NCBI RefSeq assembly: GCF_002261225.1
Contig: NZ_NEVM01000001.1
Coordinates: forward strand, 682,001 to 746,000
Length of the DNA stretch: 64,000 nucleotides
Reading direction: 5' to 3'
From: Bordetella genomosp. 10
GTDB lineage: Bacteria > Pseudomonadota > Gammaproteobacteria > Burkholderiales > Burkholderiaceae_B
Shown here: piece by piece, positions 16,436-25,588 of the stretch
How the letters are laid out: every line of letters starts with the position of its first letter
Position numbering within the stretch: position 1 is the stretch's first letter
Notes under the pieces: model-generated
Seen by the model: the letters and a program-made list of their open reading frames with translations, nothing else
Database searches by the model: none
Told to the model about the DNA's origin: nothing
Translations under genes and position numbers: made by a program

Positions 16436-19400
16436 ATGGGCGCTTCCAAGAAAACCCGCAAGACCTCTCATCGAAAATCGGGAAAAACGGGCGTGCTGCG
16501 CCGCAACGTGCTCGCGCTAGCCACCTTGTTCGCACCGGTGGCCGCGCTGGCGGACGGCGGGGCGGGCGGATCGGGGGTGGTGGCGTCCAGTACGCATGCG
16601 GCGGGGGGCGAAGCGAACTACGCGCCGGGAGGCGAGGGCGGGGCCGGCGCCAACGGGTCTGTCGATAGCGGCGCTGGCGGCGGCGGCGCGGGTTTTGTCG
16701 CGGGCGCGGGCGGCATGACGCCTTATGGCGGCCTGGGTGGCGCTGGAGGGGTGCATGGACGCGAGCTCTCCGTCGTGTCAGGCGGGATTTCAGGCTCTTT
16801 CGTGGGCTCCCCGGGGGGAGACGGCTGGCAAGCCACGATCCCGGGCGGTGGCGGCGGCGGCGGCGGGGAAGGCGGCTCCGGGCTGGTGATTACTTCGCCG
16901 GTGACCTCGCCCATTGGTCCCGGATCCATGATCGTATACGGGTCCGCCAACGGGGGAAGCGGTGGCGGCGGTGGGACTGCCGGATTGGACGGCTCCGGCC
17001 TTTCCAGCGGCGGATGGGGCGGCGACGGCGGCAATGGGGTCGTGGTCACGACCTCTTCCGGGGTCTCGCTGGCGTCGAGCACCACCAGCTTTTCGGGCGG
17101 CGGGGGCGGAAAGGGCGGTAGCGGCAACACGGACAACGCCGGCTTGGCGGGCGACGGCGGCCGCGGCGGAGTCGGGCTGCTCTACATCACGACGGCGTCC
17201 AGCGGCAGCGTCATCGAGATTTCGCTGGTGGATGGCGGCACGGTGCGCGGTGGCGTCGGCGGTGGCGGCGGCTTCGCGCTTCCGAGCCCGGGCGGTAACG
17301 GTGGAACGGGCGGCAACGGAATACAGACCGGGGCCGGGGCCTATTCCATCGATATCGGCGGCGCGGGCCAAGTGGTGGGCGGACGCGGCGGCGTGGGGGG
17401 CTTTTCCGCAATTTCGACGCCCGGCACGGGCGGGTCGGGCGGCATAGGCATCCTGGGCGACAACATCGCTGTGAACAATCATGGATCGATCAGCGGCGGC
17501 GCGGGCGGGTCGAATACCAACCCGGGCGGTGGCGTGTCGCTCGGCGGCGTCGCCATCCAGGGCAGCGATTTGAGCATCGAGACCGACGGCCTCATCGCCG
17601 GCGGCGTGAGCGGCGACCTTGCGACGCAGGCGCCCGCCATCGTCTTTACCGGCGGCTCGAACGTGCTGCGGTTCGACGGTCCCGTCGCGGGATTGACGGG
17701 AGATATCCAGCTCGGCGCCTCGCCGTCGCCCGGCTTGACGGCATTGACGTTCAACCAGCCCACGGACATCGTGCTGCCGAACGACATCACCGGCGCGGGC
17801 AATATCACCAAGAAAGGGGCCGGGACCCTGGCCCTTACCGGAAACAATACCTTCGACGGCGATGTCGACGTTGCGCAGGGCACGCTGGCGGTGGGCAGCG
17901 ACGCGGCCCTGGGCGTCGCGTCCAACAAGCTCGCGTTCGGCGACGGCGCGGCCTTGAAATGGCTCAATGCCTTCGACCTGGCGCCGACGCGCGGAATTAC
18001 CCTGAACCCGGGAACGGCGACGCTCGACACCAATGGCTTCGATACGACGATCTCGACCAGGATAGCCGGTTCGGGCTCCTTGAACAAAGCGGGCGACGGC
18101 AAGTTGACGCTGCTGCTCAACCAGGCATACACCGGCACGACGACCATTTCCGGCGGGACGCTGCAGCTCGGCGACGGGACGACGGGAGCGTGGTTGAGTG
18201 GTCCCATCGTCGACAACGGCCAGCTCGTCCTGGATCCGCCCGCGGTCGGTCTTTCGCTCGACAGCGTGGTCCAAGGCAGTGGGAGCGTGGTGGTCGGCGG
18301 CAGCGGCACGACCCTGTTCACCGCGGACAGTACCTACACAGGAAGCACGACGGTATTGCCGGGCGCGATCCTGCAATTGGGCAGGCGCGATTCGCCGAAC
18401 GATACGGGCTCGATCACCGGCGACCTCGTCAACAACGGGACCGTGTTTTTTTTCCGGAACGGGGACTACGCCTACAACGGCGCGATCTCCGGCAACGGCA
18501 TCGTTGTTCCAGGCGGCGCCGGGACGCTGGCGTTAAACGGCGTCAGCGCTACGCCCGGCTACATGGAAGTCATGTCCGGCAAGCTGCTGGTAGGGGACAA
18601 CCCCGTCACGCACGGCAACGCGGTCTACGGCAACAGCATTACCGTCGACGCGGGCGCCACGCTCGGCGGCTACGGCAGCGTGGGCGGCGCGGTCCGCTTG
18701 AACGCCGGCGCGCATCTTCAGCCGGGCAACGGCTTGGGCACGTTGACGGTCGGGAGCCTTCAGGGGTTGCCGGGCAGTTTCCTGGATGTCTCCCTGGGCG
18801 CGCCCGGGCCGAATTGGACCATTCCCGGCGCCAGCGGCAGCGTGGCGGTGACGGGCGATCTGGAGCTGGACGGCGTCAGGGTCAACGTCGCCTACGCCAG
18901 CGGAATGGGCGCGGGCGTATACAACCTGTTCAGCTATGGCGGCACGCTGACCGGCTCCATGCCGATCCTGAGTAAGACGCCGATAGGCAGCAGTTTGTTC
19001 GTGCAGGGATTGAGCGACGACAAGCGCATCAACCTGGTCAGCGGCGATGTGCCCGATCTGAATTTCTGGAACGCCGACGGCAGGGCGCTGCCATCGCGGA
19101 TGGGCGGTGGTTCCGGAACCTGGTCCAGGACCGCGACGGATTGGGCGGATATGACCGGGCACGTGATGGGCGCCATGCGCCCGCAGCCCGGCTTCGCGAT
19201 CTTCGGCGGCACGGCGGGCACGGTGAACGTGTCGAATGCGGCGGGCGCGGTGCAGGCGACCGGCATGCAGTTCGCCAGCGACGGCTACGCCATGACGGGT
19301 GATGCGCTGACGCTCGTCGCGGATGGCGGCCATCCCGCGCCCGTGCAAGTGACCGTGGGCGACGGCAGCGCGGCCAGCGCCGGCTGGACGGCGACGCTGG

Positions 19401-21898
19401 GCAATGTCCTGGCGGGCAGCGATGGCCTGGACAAGCGGGGCCTGGGGACATTGGTGCTGACGGGCATGAACACCTATACCGGCGGCACGACGATCAGCGC
19501 CGGGAAACTATCCATAGGCGACGACCGTTCCCTGGGCGACGTCGCCAACGCCTTGACCTTGAATGGCGGCGTGTTGCGCGTGACTGGCGCCACCTTCCGC
19601 GGCACCCTGCGCGATATCACGCTGGGCGCGGCGGGCGGCGGTTTCGATATCGCCGACGCGGTCAATACCTTTACCCTGAACCAGGCGTTGTCCGGGACCG
19701 GCTCCTTGAGCAAGTCGGGCGACGGCACCCTGGTATTGGTACGCGACAACAGCTATGGCGGCGGCACGTCGGTCACGGCGGGGACGCTGCAGCTAGGCAT
19801 CGGCGGCAACTTCGGCGGCATCGCCGGCGATGTGAATGTGGGCCCCGCCGGCACGTTGGCTTTCGACCGCGGCGACATCGTGACCTTCGGCGGCGCGATT
19901 TCCGGCGCCGGCACGGTGCGGCAGATGGGCGTGGGCACGCTGGTCCTGGCCGGGCAGAATACGTTCACCGGCACGACCGTGGTCGATGCGGGCCAGCTTC
20001 AGGTGGGCGACGGCGCGACCGGCGGCAGTTTGTCCGGCGATATCCGGAACAACAGCCGCCTGGTCTTCAATCGTTCCGACGATACGAATTTCAGCGGCTC
20101 CATCTCCGGGGCTGGCACGCTGACGAAACTGGGCGCGGGTACCTTGGCGTTGAGCGGCGACAGCAGTGGATATGCCGGCATGACGCAGGTGGCGATGGGT
20201 GGCCTGCAAGTCGATGGCGCGCTGGGCGGGACGCTTTTCGTCAATCCGATGACCACGCTGTCCGGCGTGGGCGCCGTGGGGCCCGCGACGATCGCGTTCG
20301 GCGCGACGCTGTCGCCCGGCAACGCCGCCACGCCGATGGGAACGCTGCGCGTCAACGGCGACCTGACGTTCATGCCGGGCGCGACCTTGCGCGTGCAGAC
20401 CGCGGCCGACGGCAGTCATGGCAGCGTGCACGTCGCCGGCACGGCGAGCCTGGCGGGCTCGGTGGTGGACCTGGGACAGGACGGCACTTATGCGGCCTCG
20501 ACGTCGTACACCATCCTGACCGCGGACAACGGCGTCCGCGGCGCCTTCGGCGCGGTGTCGAGCAACCTGGCTTATCTGACGCCCAGCCTGGCCTACAGCG
20601 CCAATGACGTGGACCTGTTGATGCAATTGAAGCAGGTGCCGGATGAGGGGGGATCGGACAATGGCGGCGGGTCGGACAGTGGCGGCGGGTCGGACAGTGG
20701 CGGCGGGTCGGACAGTGGCGGTGGGTCCGATGATGGCGGGGGCACCCGGCCTATCCGGTTCGCGGATCTTGCCGCCACGCATAACCAGCGCGCGGTCGCC
20801 AATGCGCTGCAAAGCCTGCCCGCGAGCAACGGGCTGTATACGCGGGTGTTGAACCTGCCCGAGGGCGCGCCGCCCGCCGTGTTCGATTCGATGTCGGGCG
20901 AAGCCTATGCCGGCGCCATCGCCGTGCTGCGCGGCGTGAGCGATAACGTGACCAGCGTGCCGCTATCGCATTTCCGCGCGAATCTGGACGCGGCGCGCCT
21001 GCCTGGCGCGGCCACGGCCCAACTGGGGAACGGAGATGCGTCCGCGCTGCCGTCGTCCGCCGCGCAGCCTGTCTGGGCGCAGGTTTTCGGCAACTGGCGC
21101 ACGCTGAGCGGCAACGGCGATGCATACAGGACGCAGGATTCCGATGGCGGCCTGTTCCTGGGCGGCGATCATGGCGTGGGCAATGGCTGGCGCGTCGGCG
21201 GCGCGCTGGGCTATACCGACAGCCATGCCACCGTGCGGGATCTGTCTTCGACCACCGACGCCGACAGCTACAGCGCCACGATCTATGGCGGCAAGGGGTT
21301 CGAGGCCGGACCCGGAAAGATCAACGTGACCGTGGGCGCCGCGTACACCTGGCACGACGTCAAGACCCGGCGCAGCGTGGACGCGGCCGGCGCGAACGAA
21401 TCGCTGAAGAGCAATTACCACGCGAGCACGGGTCAATTCTTCACCGAGCTGGGCTATGCCTTGCCCTTGAATGACCGCGTGTCCGTCGAGCCATTCGTGG
21501 GCGCGGACTATAGCGATCTGCGCACCCGCGGGTTCGCCGAATCGGGCGGCGACGCCGCGTTGGCGGGCAAGCCCGGCCGCAGCCAGCTCGCCACCACCAC
21601 GCTGGGCCTGCATGCGCAGACGACCTTCGAAAGCGCCGGCGCGCAAGGCCGCCTGCACGCCACCGTGGGCTGGCGCCATGCCTACGGGGATGTCGATCCG
21701 AAGGCCACGCTGGCTTTCGACGGCAGCCAGCCGTTCACGGTCTATGGCGCGCCGGTCGCGCATGATTCGGCGGTGCTGGCGCTGGGCGTGGATATGGAGG
21801 TGAGCCGGCACACGACGGTCGGCGTCAGCTACAACGGCCAGTTCGGCGCCGGCAGCCAACTGAATGCCGGGATGCTGGATGTAAAGTATCGCTTTTGA
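16436..21898 (+). CDS. Large autotransporter (type Va) with Gly-rich and beta-strand-repeat passenger
   Basis: An 1820-residue outer-membrane autotransporter. A basic N-terminus of about 23 residues and a hydrophobic core end with likely cleavage after Ala39 (VAALA-DGG), resembling extended signal peptides. Residues about 40-350 are extremely Gly-rich. From about 440 to 1300 the autotransporter-associated beta-strand repeat recurs (KKGAGTLALTGNNTFDGDVDV, RGLGTLVLTGMNTYTGGTTI, MGVGTLVLAGQNTFTGTTVV). A GGGSDS linker lies at about 1404-1436, and the C-terminal barrel starts near 1544 (VWAQVFGNWRTLSGNGDAYR) and ends in VKYRF, the aromatic terminus read by the BAM complex. The passenger is probably a beta-helix adhesin; no protease triad or RGD was seen. 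Confidence 0.93.
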   Translation: MGASKKTRKTSHRKSGKTGVLRRNVLALATLFAPVAALADGGAGGSGVVASSTHAAGGEANYAPGGEGGAGANGSVDSGAGGGGAGFVAGAGGMTPYGGLGGAGGVHGRELSVVSGGISGSFVGSPGGDGWQATIPGGGGGGGGEGGSGLVITSPVTSPIGPGSMIVYGSANGGSGGGGGTAGLDGSGLSSGGWGGDGGNGVVVTTSSGVSLASSTTSFSGGGGGKGGSGNTDNAGLAGDGGRGGVGLLYITTASSGSVIEISLVDGGTVRGGVGGGGGFALPSPGGNGGTGGNGIQTGAGAYSIDIGGAGQVVGGRGGVGGFSAISTPGTGGSGGIGILGDNIAVNNHGSISGGAGGSNTNPGGGVSLGGVAIQGSDLSIETDGLIAGGVSGDLATQAPAIVFTGGSNVLRFDGPVAGLTGDIQLGASPSPGLTALTFNQPTDIVLPNDITGAGNITKKGAGTLALTGNNTFDGDVDVAQGTLAVGSDAALGVASNKLAFGDGAALKWLNAFDLAPTRGITLNPGTATLDTNGFDTTISTRIAGSGSLNKAGDGKLTLLLNQAYTGTTTISGGTLQLGDGTTGAWLSGPIVDNGQLVLDPPAVGLSLDSVVQGSGSVVVGGSGTTLFTADSTYTGSTTVLPGAILQLGRRDSPNDTGSITGDLVNNGTVFFFRNGDYAYNGAISGNGIVVPGGAGTLALNGVSATPGYMEVMSGKLLVGDNPVTHGNAVYGNSITVDAGATLGGYGSVGGAVRLNAGAHLQPGNGLGTLTVGSLQGLPGSFLDVSLGAPGPNWTIPGASGSVAVTGDLELDGVRVNVAYASGMGAGVYNLFSYGGTLTGSMPILSKTPIGSSLFVQGLSDDKRINLVSGDVPDLNFWNADGRALPSRMGGGSGTWSRTATDWADMTGHVMGAMRPQPGFAIFGGTAGTVNVSNAAGAVQATGMQFASDGYAMTGDALTLVADGGHPAPVQVTVGDGSAASAGWTATLGNVLAGSDGLDKRGLGTLVLTGMNTYTGGTTISAGKLSIGDDRSLGDVANALTLNGGVLRVTGATFRGTLRDITLGAAGGGFDIADAVNTFTLNQALSGTGSLSKSGDGTLVLVRDNSYGGGTSVTAGTLQLGIGGNFGGIAGDVNVGPAGTLAFDRGDIVTFGGAISGAGTVRQMGVGTLVLAGQNTFTGTTVVDAGQLQVGDGATGGSLSGDIRNNSRLVFNRSDDTNFSGSISGAGTLTKLGAGTLALSGDSSGYAGMTQVAMGGLQVDGALGGTLFVNPMTTLSGVGAVGPATIAFGATLSPGNAATPMGTLRVNGDLTFMPGATLRVQTAADGSHGSVHVAGTASLAGSVVDLGQDGTYAASTSYTILTADNGVRGAFGAVSSNLAYLTPSLAYSANDVDLLMQLKQVPDEGGSDNGGGSDSGGGSDSGGGSDSGGGSDDGGGTRPIRFADLAATHNQRAVANALQSLPASNGLYTRVLNLPEGAPPAVFDSMSGEAYAGAIAVLRGVSDNVTSVPLSHFRANLDAARLPGAATAQLGNGDASALPSSAAQPVWAQVFGNWRTLSGNGDAYRTQDSDGGLFLGGDHGVGNGWRVGGALGYTDSHATVRDLSSTTDADSYSATIYGGKGFEAGPGKINVTVGAAYTWHDVKTRRSVDAAGANESLKSNYHASTGQFFTELGYALPLNDRVSVEPFVGADYSDLRTRGFAESGGDAALAGKPGRSQLATTTLGLHAQTTFESAGAQGRLHATVGWRHAYGDVDPKATLAFDGSQPFTVYGAPVAHDSAVLALGVDMEVSRHTTVGVSYNGQFGAGSQLNAGMLDVKYRF
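20645..20734 (+). repeat. 18-bp tandem repeat encoding GGGSDS units
   Basis: Five consecutive 18-bp units in frame inside the autotransporter gene. The middle three are identical (GGCGGCGGGTCGGACAGT); the first and last diverge. They encode EGGSDN, GGGSDS three times and GGGSDD, forming a flexible linker between the passenger repeats and the translocation region. Copy-number change by slippage would keep the reading frame. Confidence 0.9.
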
Positions 21899-21920
21899 AG
21901 CGTGCCGGAAGGTGGGACAT

Positions 21921-21938
21921 CGGTCCCGGCCGGGACCG
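21921..21938. terminator. Perfect 18-bp palindrome between autotransporter and CysB-like gene
   Basis: CGGTCCCGGCCGGGACCG can fold as a 7-bp stem with a GGCC loop. It begins 22 bases after the autotransporter stop and ends 10 bases before the next ATG, so it covers the place where a ribosome site should be. It is either a T-less terminator or a translation or operator element. Confidence 0.4.
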
Positions 21939-21948
21939 CCTGCCGTCC

Positions 21949-22887
21949 ATGTCTATCACTTTCCAGCAACTGCATTGCCTGCGTGAAGTCGTCGCCCACA
22001 AGTTCAACGTGTCGCGTACGGCGGGCGCGCTGTTCACCACGCAGCCCGGCATCAGCAAGCTCATCCGCGCGCTCGAGACCGAACTGGGCGTGGAGGTGTT
22101 CGTGCGGCGCGGCAATCGCCTGGTCGGCCTGACCGAGGCGGGCAAGGAAGCCTATACGCTGGCCGGGCGCATCCTGCGCGATACCCAGGCGCTTCGCCAG
22201 TTGGGCGCGGGCGGGGAGGGCGCCGAGGCCGAAGGCGTGCTGCGCGTGGGCACCACCCACATCCATGCCCGCTATCACCTGTTGTCGCCGACCGACCGCT
22301 TCGTCGCCGCCCACCCGAAGGTGCGGCTCGAATACTCCTTGGGCACGCCCGCCGAAATCTACCTGAAGGTGCGCGACGGTTCGCTGGATTTCGGCGTCAG
22401 CACGCTGCCGGGCGCCACGCCGCCCGGCCTGCTGGCCATCCCCGCCTACGATATCCCGCGCTGCCTGGCGGTGCCCGACGGCCACCCCCTGCTCGATGGC
22501 CGTCCCATCACGCTGGACGAGCTGGCGCGCTGGCCGTGGGTCGTGCACGACGAGCGCTACACGTCCGGCGCGGTGGTCAGCCAGGTCTTCCAGCGCCATG
22601 GATTGCAGCCGCGCGTGGTGATGCGGGCTTCGGACGTCAGCATCATGAAGACCTATGTGGCGCGCGGCATCGGCATCGCCGTGCTGCAGAAGATCGCCAT
22701 GTCCGACGAGACCGATGGCCGCTTGCGCGAGATCGACGTCAGCCACCTGTTTCCCGCCTCCACCGCCATGGTCACGCTGCGCGAGGACTATCTGCTCAGC
22801 GCCTACGCCCTCGACTACCTGGCCATGATCCTGCCGCATCTTACGCGCGCCGAACTGCTCGCGCAGCTCGGCGGCGAATCGGCTTGA
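21949..22887 (+). CDS. LysR-family regulator, CysB/Cbl-like
   Basis: LysR regulator of 312 residues from MSITFQQLHCLREVVAH. The DNA-binding region reads KFNVSRTAGALFTTQPGISKLIRALETELG, the pattern of CysB/Cbl regulators. The ligand-binding half includes VGTTHIHARYHLL, recalling the sulfate-binding TTHTQARY motif of CysB with one change (His for Gln). It follows the autotransporter by 50 bp, but more likely works with the lyase/Bug genes downstream. A sulfur- or nitrogen-source-linked role is possible from family membership. Confidence 0.9.
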   Translation: MSITFQQLHCLREVVAHKFNVSRTAGALFTTQPGISKLIRALETELGVEVFVRRGNRLVGLTEAGKEAYTLAGRILRDTQALRQLGAGGEGAEAEGVLRVGTTHIHARYHLLSPTDRFVAAHPKVRLEYSLGTPAEIYLKVRDGSLDFGVSTLPGATPPGLLAIPAYDIPRCLAVPDGHPLLDGRPITLDELARWPWVVHDERYTSGAVVSQVFQRHGLQPRVVMRASDVSIMKTYVARGIGIAVLQKIAMSDETDGRLREIDVSHLFPASTAMVTLREDYLLSAYALDYLAMILPHLTRAELLAQLGGESA

Positions 22888-22918
22888 GACGCGCCGCCAC
22901 GCGGCTCGGCGCGCCCGC

Positions 22919-22942
22919 GATCATTCCCCGCGGGGAATGATC
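22919..22942. promoter_or_regulatory. 24-bp perfect palindrome, probable operator
   Basis: The left arm GATCATTCCCCG is followed immediately by its exact reverse complement, with no spacer. It lies 31 bp after the CysB-like gene and just upstream of a possible promoter (TTGACC at 22960-22965, 18 bases, CAGAAT at 22984-22989) for the lyase gene at 23025. Placement above the -35 fits an activator site. There is no T-run, so termination is less likely. Confidence 0.5.
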
Positions 22943-23024
22943 AATACCCGAAAAGTCATTTGACCGTGCGCCGAGGCGCCCTGCAGAATCCCGCCGGCAA
23001 CTTACCTTACCGTCAGGATCGCGC

Positions 23025-24467
23025 ATGTCGAACATCACGCCTACCGGCGCCAGCCCCGCTTCGGACGTCAACGCGGTATTCCGCGGCGGCGCGCGCGCGC
23101 CGCGCTGGCTGTCGCAGATCAATATGGCGTCCCTGCGCATGCTGGCCGAGCGCGGCATCGTGGCGCGGGACAAGGCCGCGGCAATCGCGCGCGGTGTGCT
23201 GCAACTGCACGAAAGCGTCTCCGGCACCGGCGCGGACTATCTCGACTACGAAAAGCAGTTGACGGCGCTGGTCGGCGACGACGCGTCGCTCATCCACGCC
23301 GGGCGCAGCCGCCAGGATATTTCCTCCACGCTGGTGCGCATGAACCTGCGCGACGACCTGCTCGGCTATCACCAGGCCATCGGCCGCACCCGCTCGCGCC
23401 TGGCCGAACTGGCGGCGCGGCACCGCGACACGCTGATTCCCGCGTATACGCACGGCGTGCAGGCGCAGCCGACCACGCTGGCGCACTACCTGCTGGCCTT
23501 CTCCAGCGCGCTGGGCCGGCAGATGGCGCGCCTGGCCGATGCCTGGAAGCGCGTGAATCTCTGCACGCTGGGCACCGCGGCGCTATCGACCTCCAGCTTT
23601 CCCATCGACCGCCGGCGGCTGACCGCCTTGCTCGGTTTCGACGGCATGGTGGAGAACGCCTACGACGCCAACCAGCTCGGTCCGGTCGACAGCAGCCTGG
23701 AGCTGGCCGGCGCGCTGGCCTCGTGCGCGGTGCAGATCGGCATGTTCGCCCAGGATCTGCATGCGCAATACGCCTCGCCCACGCCGTGGATGACGCTGCA
23801 GGGCGCGCTGACCGGCATCAGCAGCCTGATGCCGCAGAAACGCAACCCCGCCGCGCTCGAACAACTGCGCGCGCAGAGCAGCCTGCTGCTGGCGGAATTG
23901 CAGGGGCCCTACCTGACCGCCCATAACGTGCGCAGCGGCATGTTCGACTACCGCGCCTACGAACCGCTGCCGCCATCGCGTCCCGGCCTGGTGCTGGACC
24001 TGCTGGAGAAAGTCGTGGGGGGCTTGATGGTCGACCCCGCGCAGGCGCGCGCCGAGGTCGAGGCCGACTATTCCACGGCGACCGAGATCGCCGACAAGCT
24101 GATGCAGAAGGCCGGCGTGCCCTTCCGCATCGGGCACCACTATGCATCCGAGTTGACCGACCTGGGCCGCCGGCAGAAGAAGGCGCTCAAGGATATTCCC
24201 TACGCCGAGGCGTCGCGCCTCTATCGCGAGCAGACGGGCGCCGGCCTGCCCCTGGACGAACAGGACTACGCGCAGTGCATCGACGCCGGCCGAATGATCG
24301 CCGGGCGGCAAGGACTGGGCGGTCCGCAGCCTGGCGAGATCGACCGGCTGCTGCAAGCCGATATCGAGGACAACGCGCGTGCCGGTTCGTGGAACGACAC
24401 CATGCGCGAGCGCTTGGAGACGGCTACGCGGGAGTTGTCGCGCCTGACGCATGAATTGACGAACTGA
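23025..24467 (+). CDS. Argininosuccinate-lyase-family C-N lyase (catabolic paralogue)
   Basis: A 480-residue member of the fumarase/aspartase superfamily, closest in layout to argininosuccinate lyase. The superfamily signature SSLMPQKRNPAALEQ lies at about 265-280, with DASLIHAGRSRQDISST and YTHGVQAQPTTLAHYLL matching the other two conserved blocks. The start is supported by CAGGA. It is flanked by a CysB-like regulator and a Bug periplasmic binding protein, not by arginine genes. This suggests a catabolic beta-elimination on an imported N-substituted aspartate or aminocarboxylate, as in EDDS lyase. True ArgH activity cannot be excluded. Confidence 0.88.
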   Translation: MSNITPTGASPASDVNAVFRGGARAPRWLSQINMASLRMLAERGIVARDKAAAIARGVLQLHESVSGTGADYLDYEKQLTALVGDDASLIHAGRSRQDISSTLVRMNLRDDLLGYHQAIGRTRSRLAELAARHRDTLIPAYTHGVQAQPTTLAHYLLAFSSALGRQMARLADAWKRVNLCTLGTAALSTSSFPIDRRRLTALLGFDGMVENAYDANQLGPVDSSLELAGALASCAVQIGMFAQDLHAQYASPTPWMTLQGALTGISSLMPQKRNPAALEQLRAQSSLLLAELQGPYLTAHNVRSGMFDYRAYEPLPPSRPGLVLDLLEKVVGGLMVDPAQARAEVEADYSTATEIADKLMQKAGVPFRIGHHYASELTDLGRRQKKALKDIPYAEASRLYREQTGAGLPLDEQDYAQCIDAGRMIAGRQGLGGPQPGEIDRLLQADIEDNARAGSWNDTMRERLETATRELSRLTHELTN

Positions 24468-24576
24468 CGAATTGACGGACGCCTGGCGCGGCGCATGACG
24501 CGCCAGGCCGCGCCGCGGGCAACCGCGGCGGGACGTGCGCCTCATAACGACACGAAGCCACAAGGAGACCTCGAAT

Positions 24577-25536
24577 ATGAAACGCCTCTTATCCTTACTC
24601 GCCGCGGTGTCCGTCTGCGCGGCAGCGCATGCGGCGTCCTATCCTTCGCGGCCGATACGGCTGGAGCTGCCGTATTCGCCGGGCGGCGGCGCCGACGTGG
24701 TCGGCCGCCCGCTGGCCGAAGCCTTGACCAAGGTGCTGAAGACGTCGGTCATCGTCGAGAATCGCGGCGGCGCCAGCGGCATCATCGCGATGAACTACGT
24801 CAAGAACGCTGCGCCCGACGGCTATGCGCTGGTGCTGCCGCTGACCGCGCAGGTGGCGGTCAACCAGAACCTGTTCAAGAGCCTGCCCTACGATCCCCTC
24901 AAGGACTTCCAGCCCATTGCGCTGCTGGGCAAGGCGCCTTATTTCCTGACGGTCAATCCCAGCCTGCCGGCGCAGAACCTGCAGCAATTCATCGCCCTGG
25001 CCAAGCAAGACCCGGGCAAATACTCTTACGCGTCCACGGGCCCGGGCAGCGGCCTGCATCTGTCGATGGAGCTGCTCAAGTCCATGGCCGGGATCAATAT
25101 CGCCCACATCCCTTACAAGGGTGGTGGCGACGGCATCGCCGACCTGCTGGCCGGCCGCGTGCAGGCGATGTTCCTGAGCGCCGGCAGCGCCAAGGGCCTG
25201 ATCGACTCGGGCAAGCTGCGCGCCATCGCGGTGACCACCAAGACCCGGTCCGAGGTCTATCCGAATGTCCCCACCATCGCCGAGGCCGGCCTGCCGGGCT
25301 ACGAATCGTACGTCTGGTATGCGCTGATGGCGCCCAAGGCCACGCCGCCGGAAGTCGTCAAGACGCTGCACGACGCCGTCGTCGCCGCGCTGAAGGACCC
25401 CGTCGTGACCAGGGAATTCGCCGTGGACGGTATCGAACCCGTCGGCTCCACCCCGCAGGAACTGCACGATTTCATCGTGTCGGAAAGCCTGAAGTGGAAG
25501 CAGGTGATGCAGCAGGCGGGGGTGAAGCAGCAATAG
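24577..25536 (+). CDS. Bug/TctC-family periplasmic binding protein
   Basis: A 319-residue tripartite-tricarboxylate (Bug) receptor with a Sec signal peptide (MKRLLSLLAAVSVCAAAHA-ASYPS). Family motifs are YPSRPIRLELPYSPGGGADVVGR, VENRGGASGIIAMNYV and YKGGGDGIADLLAGR. The ATG follows AAGGAGACC. No TctA/TctB membrane partners are nearby, as is usual for Bordetella-type Bug proteins, some of which act only as sensors or share permeases. Its place 109 bp after the lyase suggests that it captures that enzyme's substrate, an anionic amino- or carboxy-compound. Confidence 0.92.
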   Translation: MKRLLSLLAAVSVCAAAHAASYPSRPIRLELPYSPGGGADVVGRPLAEALTKVLKTSVIVENRGGASGIIAMNYVKNAAPDGYALVLPLTAQVAVNQNLFKSLPYDPLKDFQPIALLGKAPYFLTVNPSLPAQNLQQFIALAKQDPGKYSYASTGPGSGLHLSMELLKSMAGINIAHIPYKGGGDGIADLLAGRVQAMFLSAGSAKGLIDSGKLRAIAVTTKTRSEVYPNVPTIAEAGLPGYESYVWYALMAPKATPPEVVKTLHDAVVAALKDPVVTREFAVDGIEPVGSTPQELHDFIVSESLKWKQVMQQAGVKQQ

Positions 25537-25555
25537 GGGTAGATGGCCGATTGGA

Positions 25556-25583
25556 GGCGCTTGGGTTTTAACGTCCAAGCGCC
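25556..25583. terminator. Bidirectional terminator hairpin
   Basis: A perfect 9-bp stem (GGCGCTTGG with its complement) around a 10-base loop containing TTTTAA lies between the convergent Bug and glycosyltransferase genes, almost touching the latter's stop codon. Confidence 0.55.
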
Positions 25584-25588
25584 AGGCC

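Noticed and set aside
16790..18376. Long antisense frames inside the autotransporter gene
   Set aside because: They result from the Gly-rich coding bias (GGC on one strand reads as GCC/CCG frames on the other); no start signals or motifs.
20645..20734. Regular repeats considered as a small CRISPR array
   Set aside because: Units are directly adjacent without unique spacers and keep the coding frame (GGGSDS), so this is a coding minisatellite.
22919..22942. The palindrome as a rho-independent terminator
   Set aside because: No loop-forming spacer and no T-tract on either side; its place above a plausible promoter favours an operator. Termination is not fully excluded.
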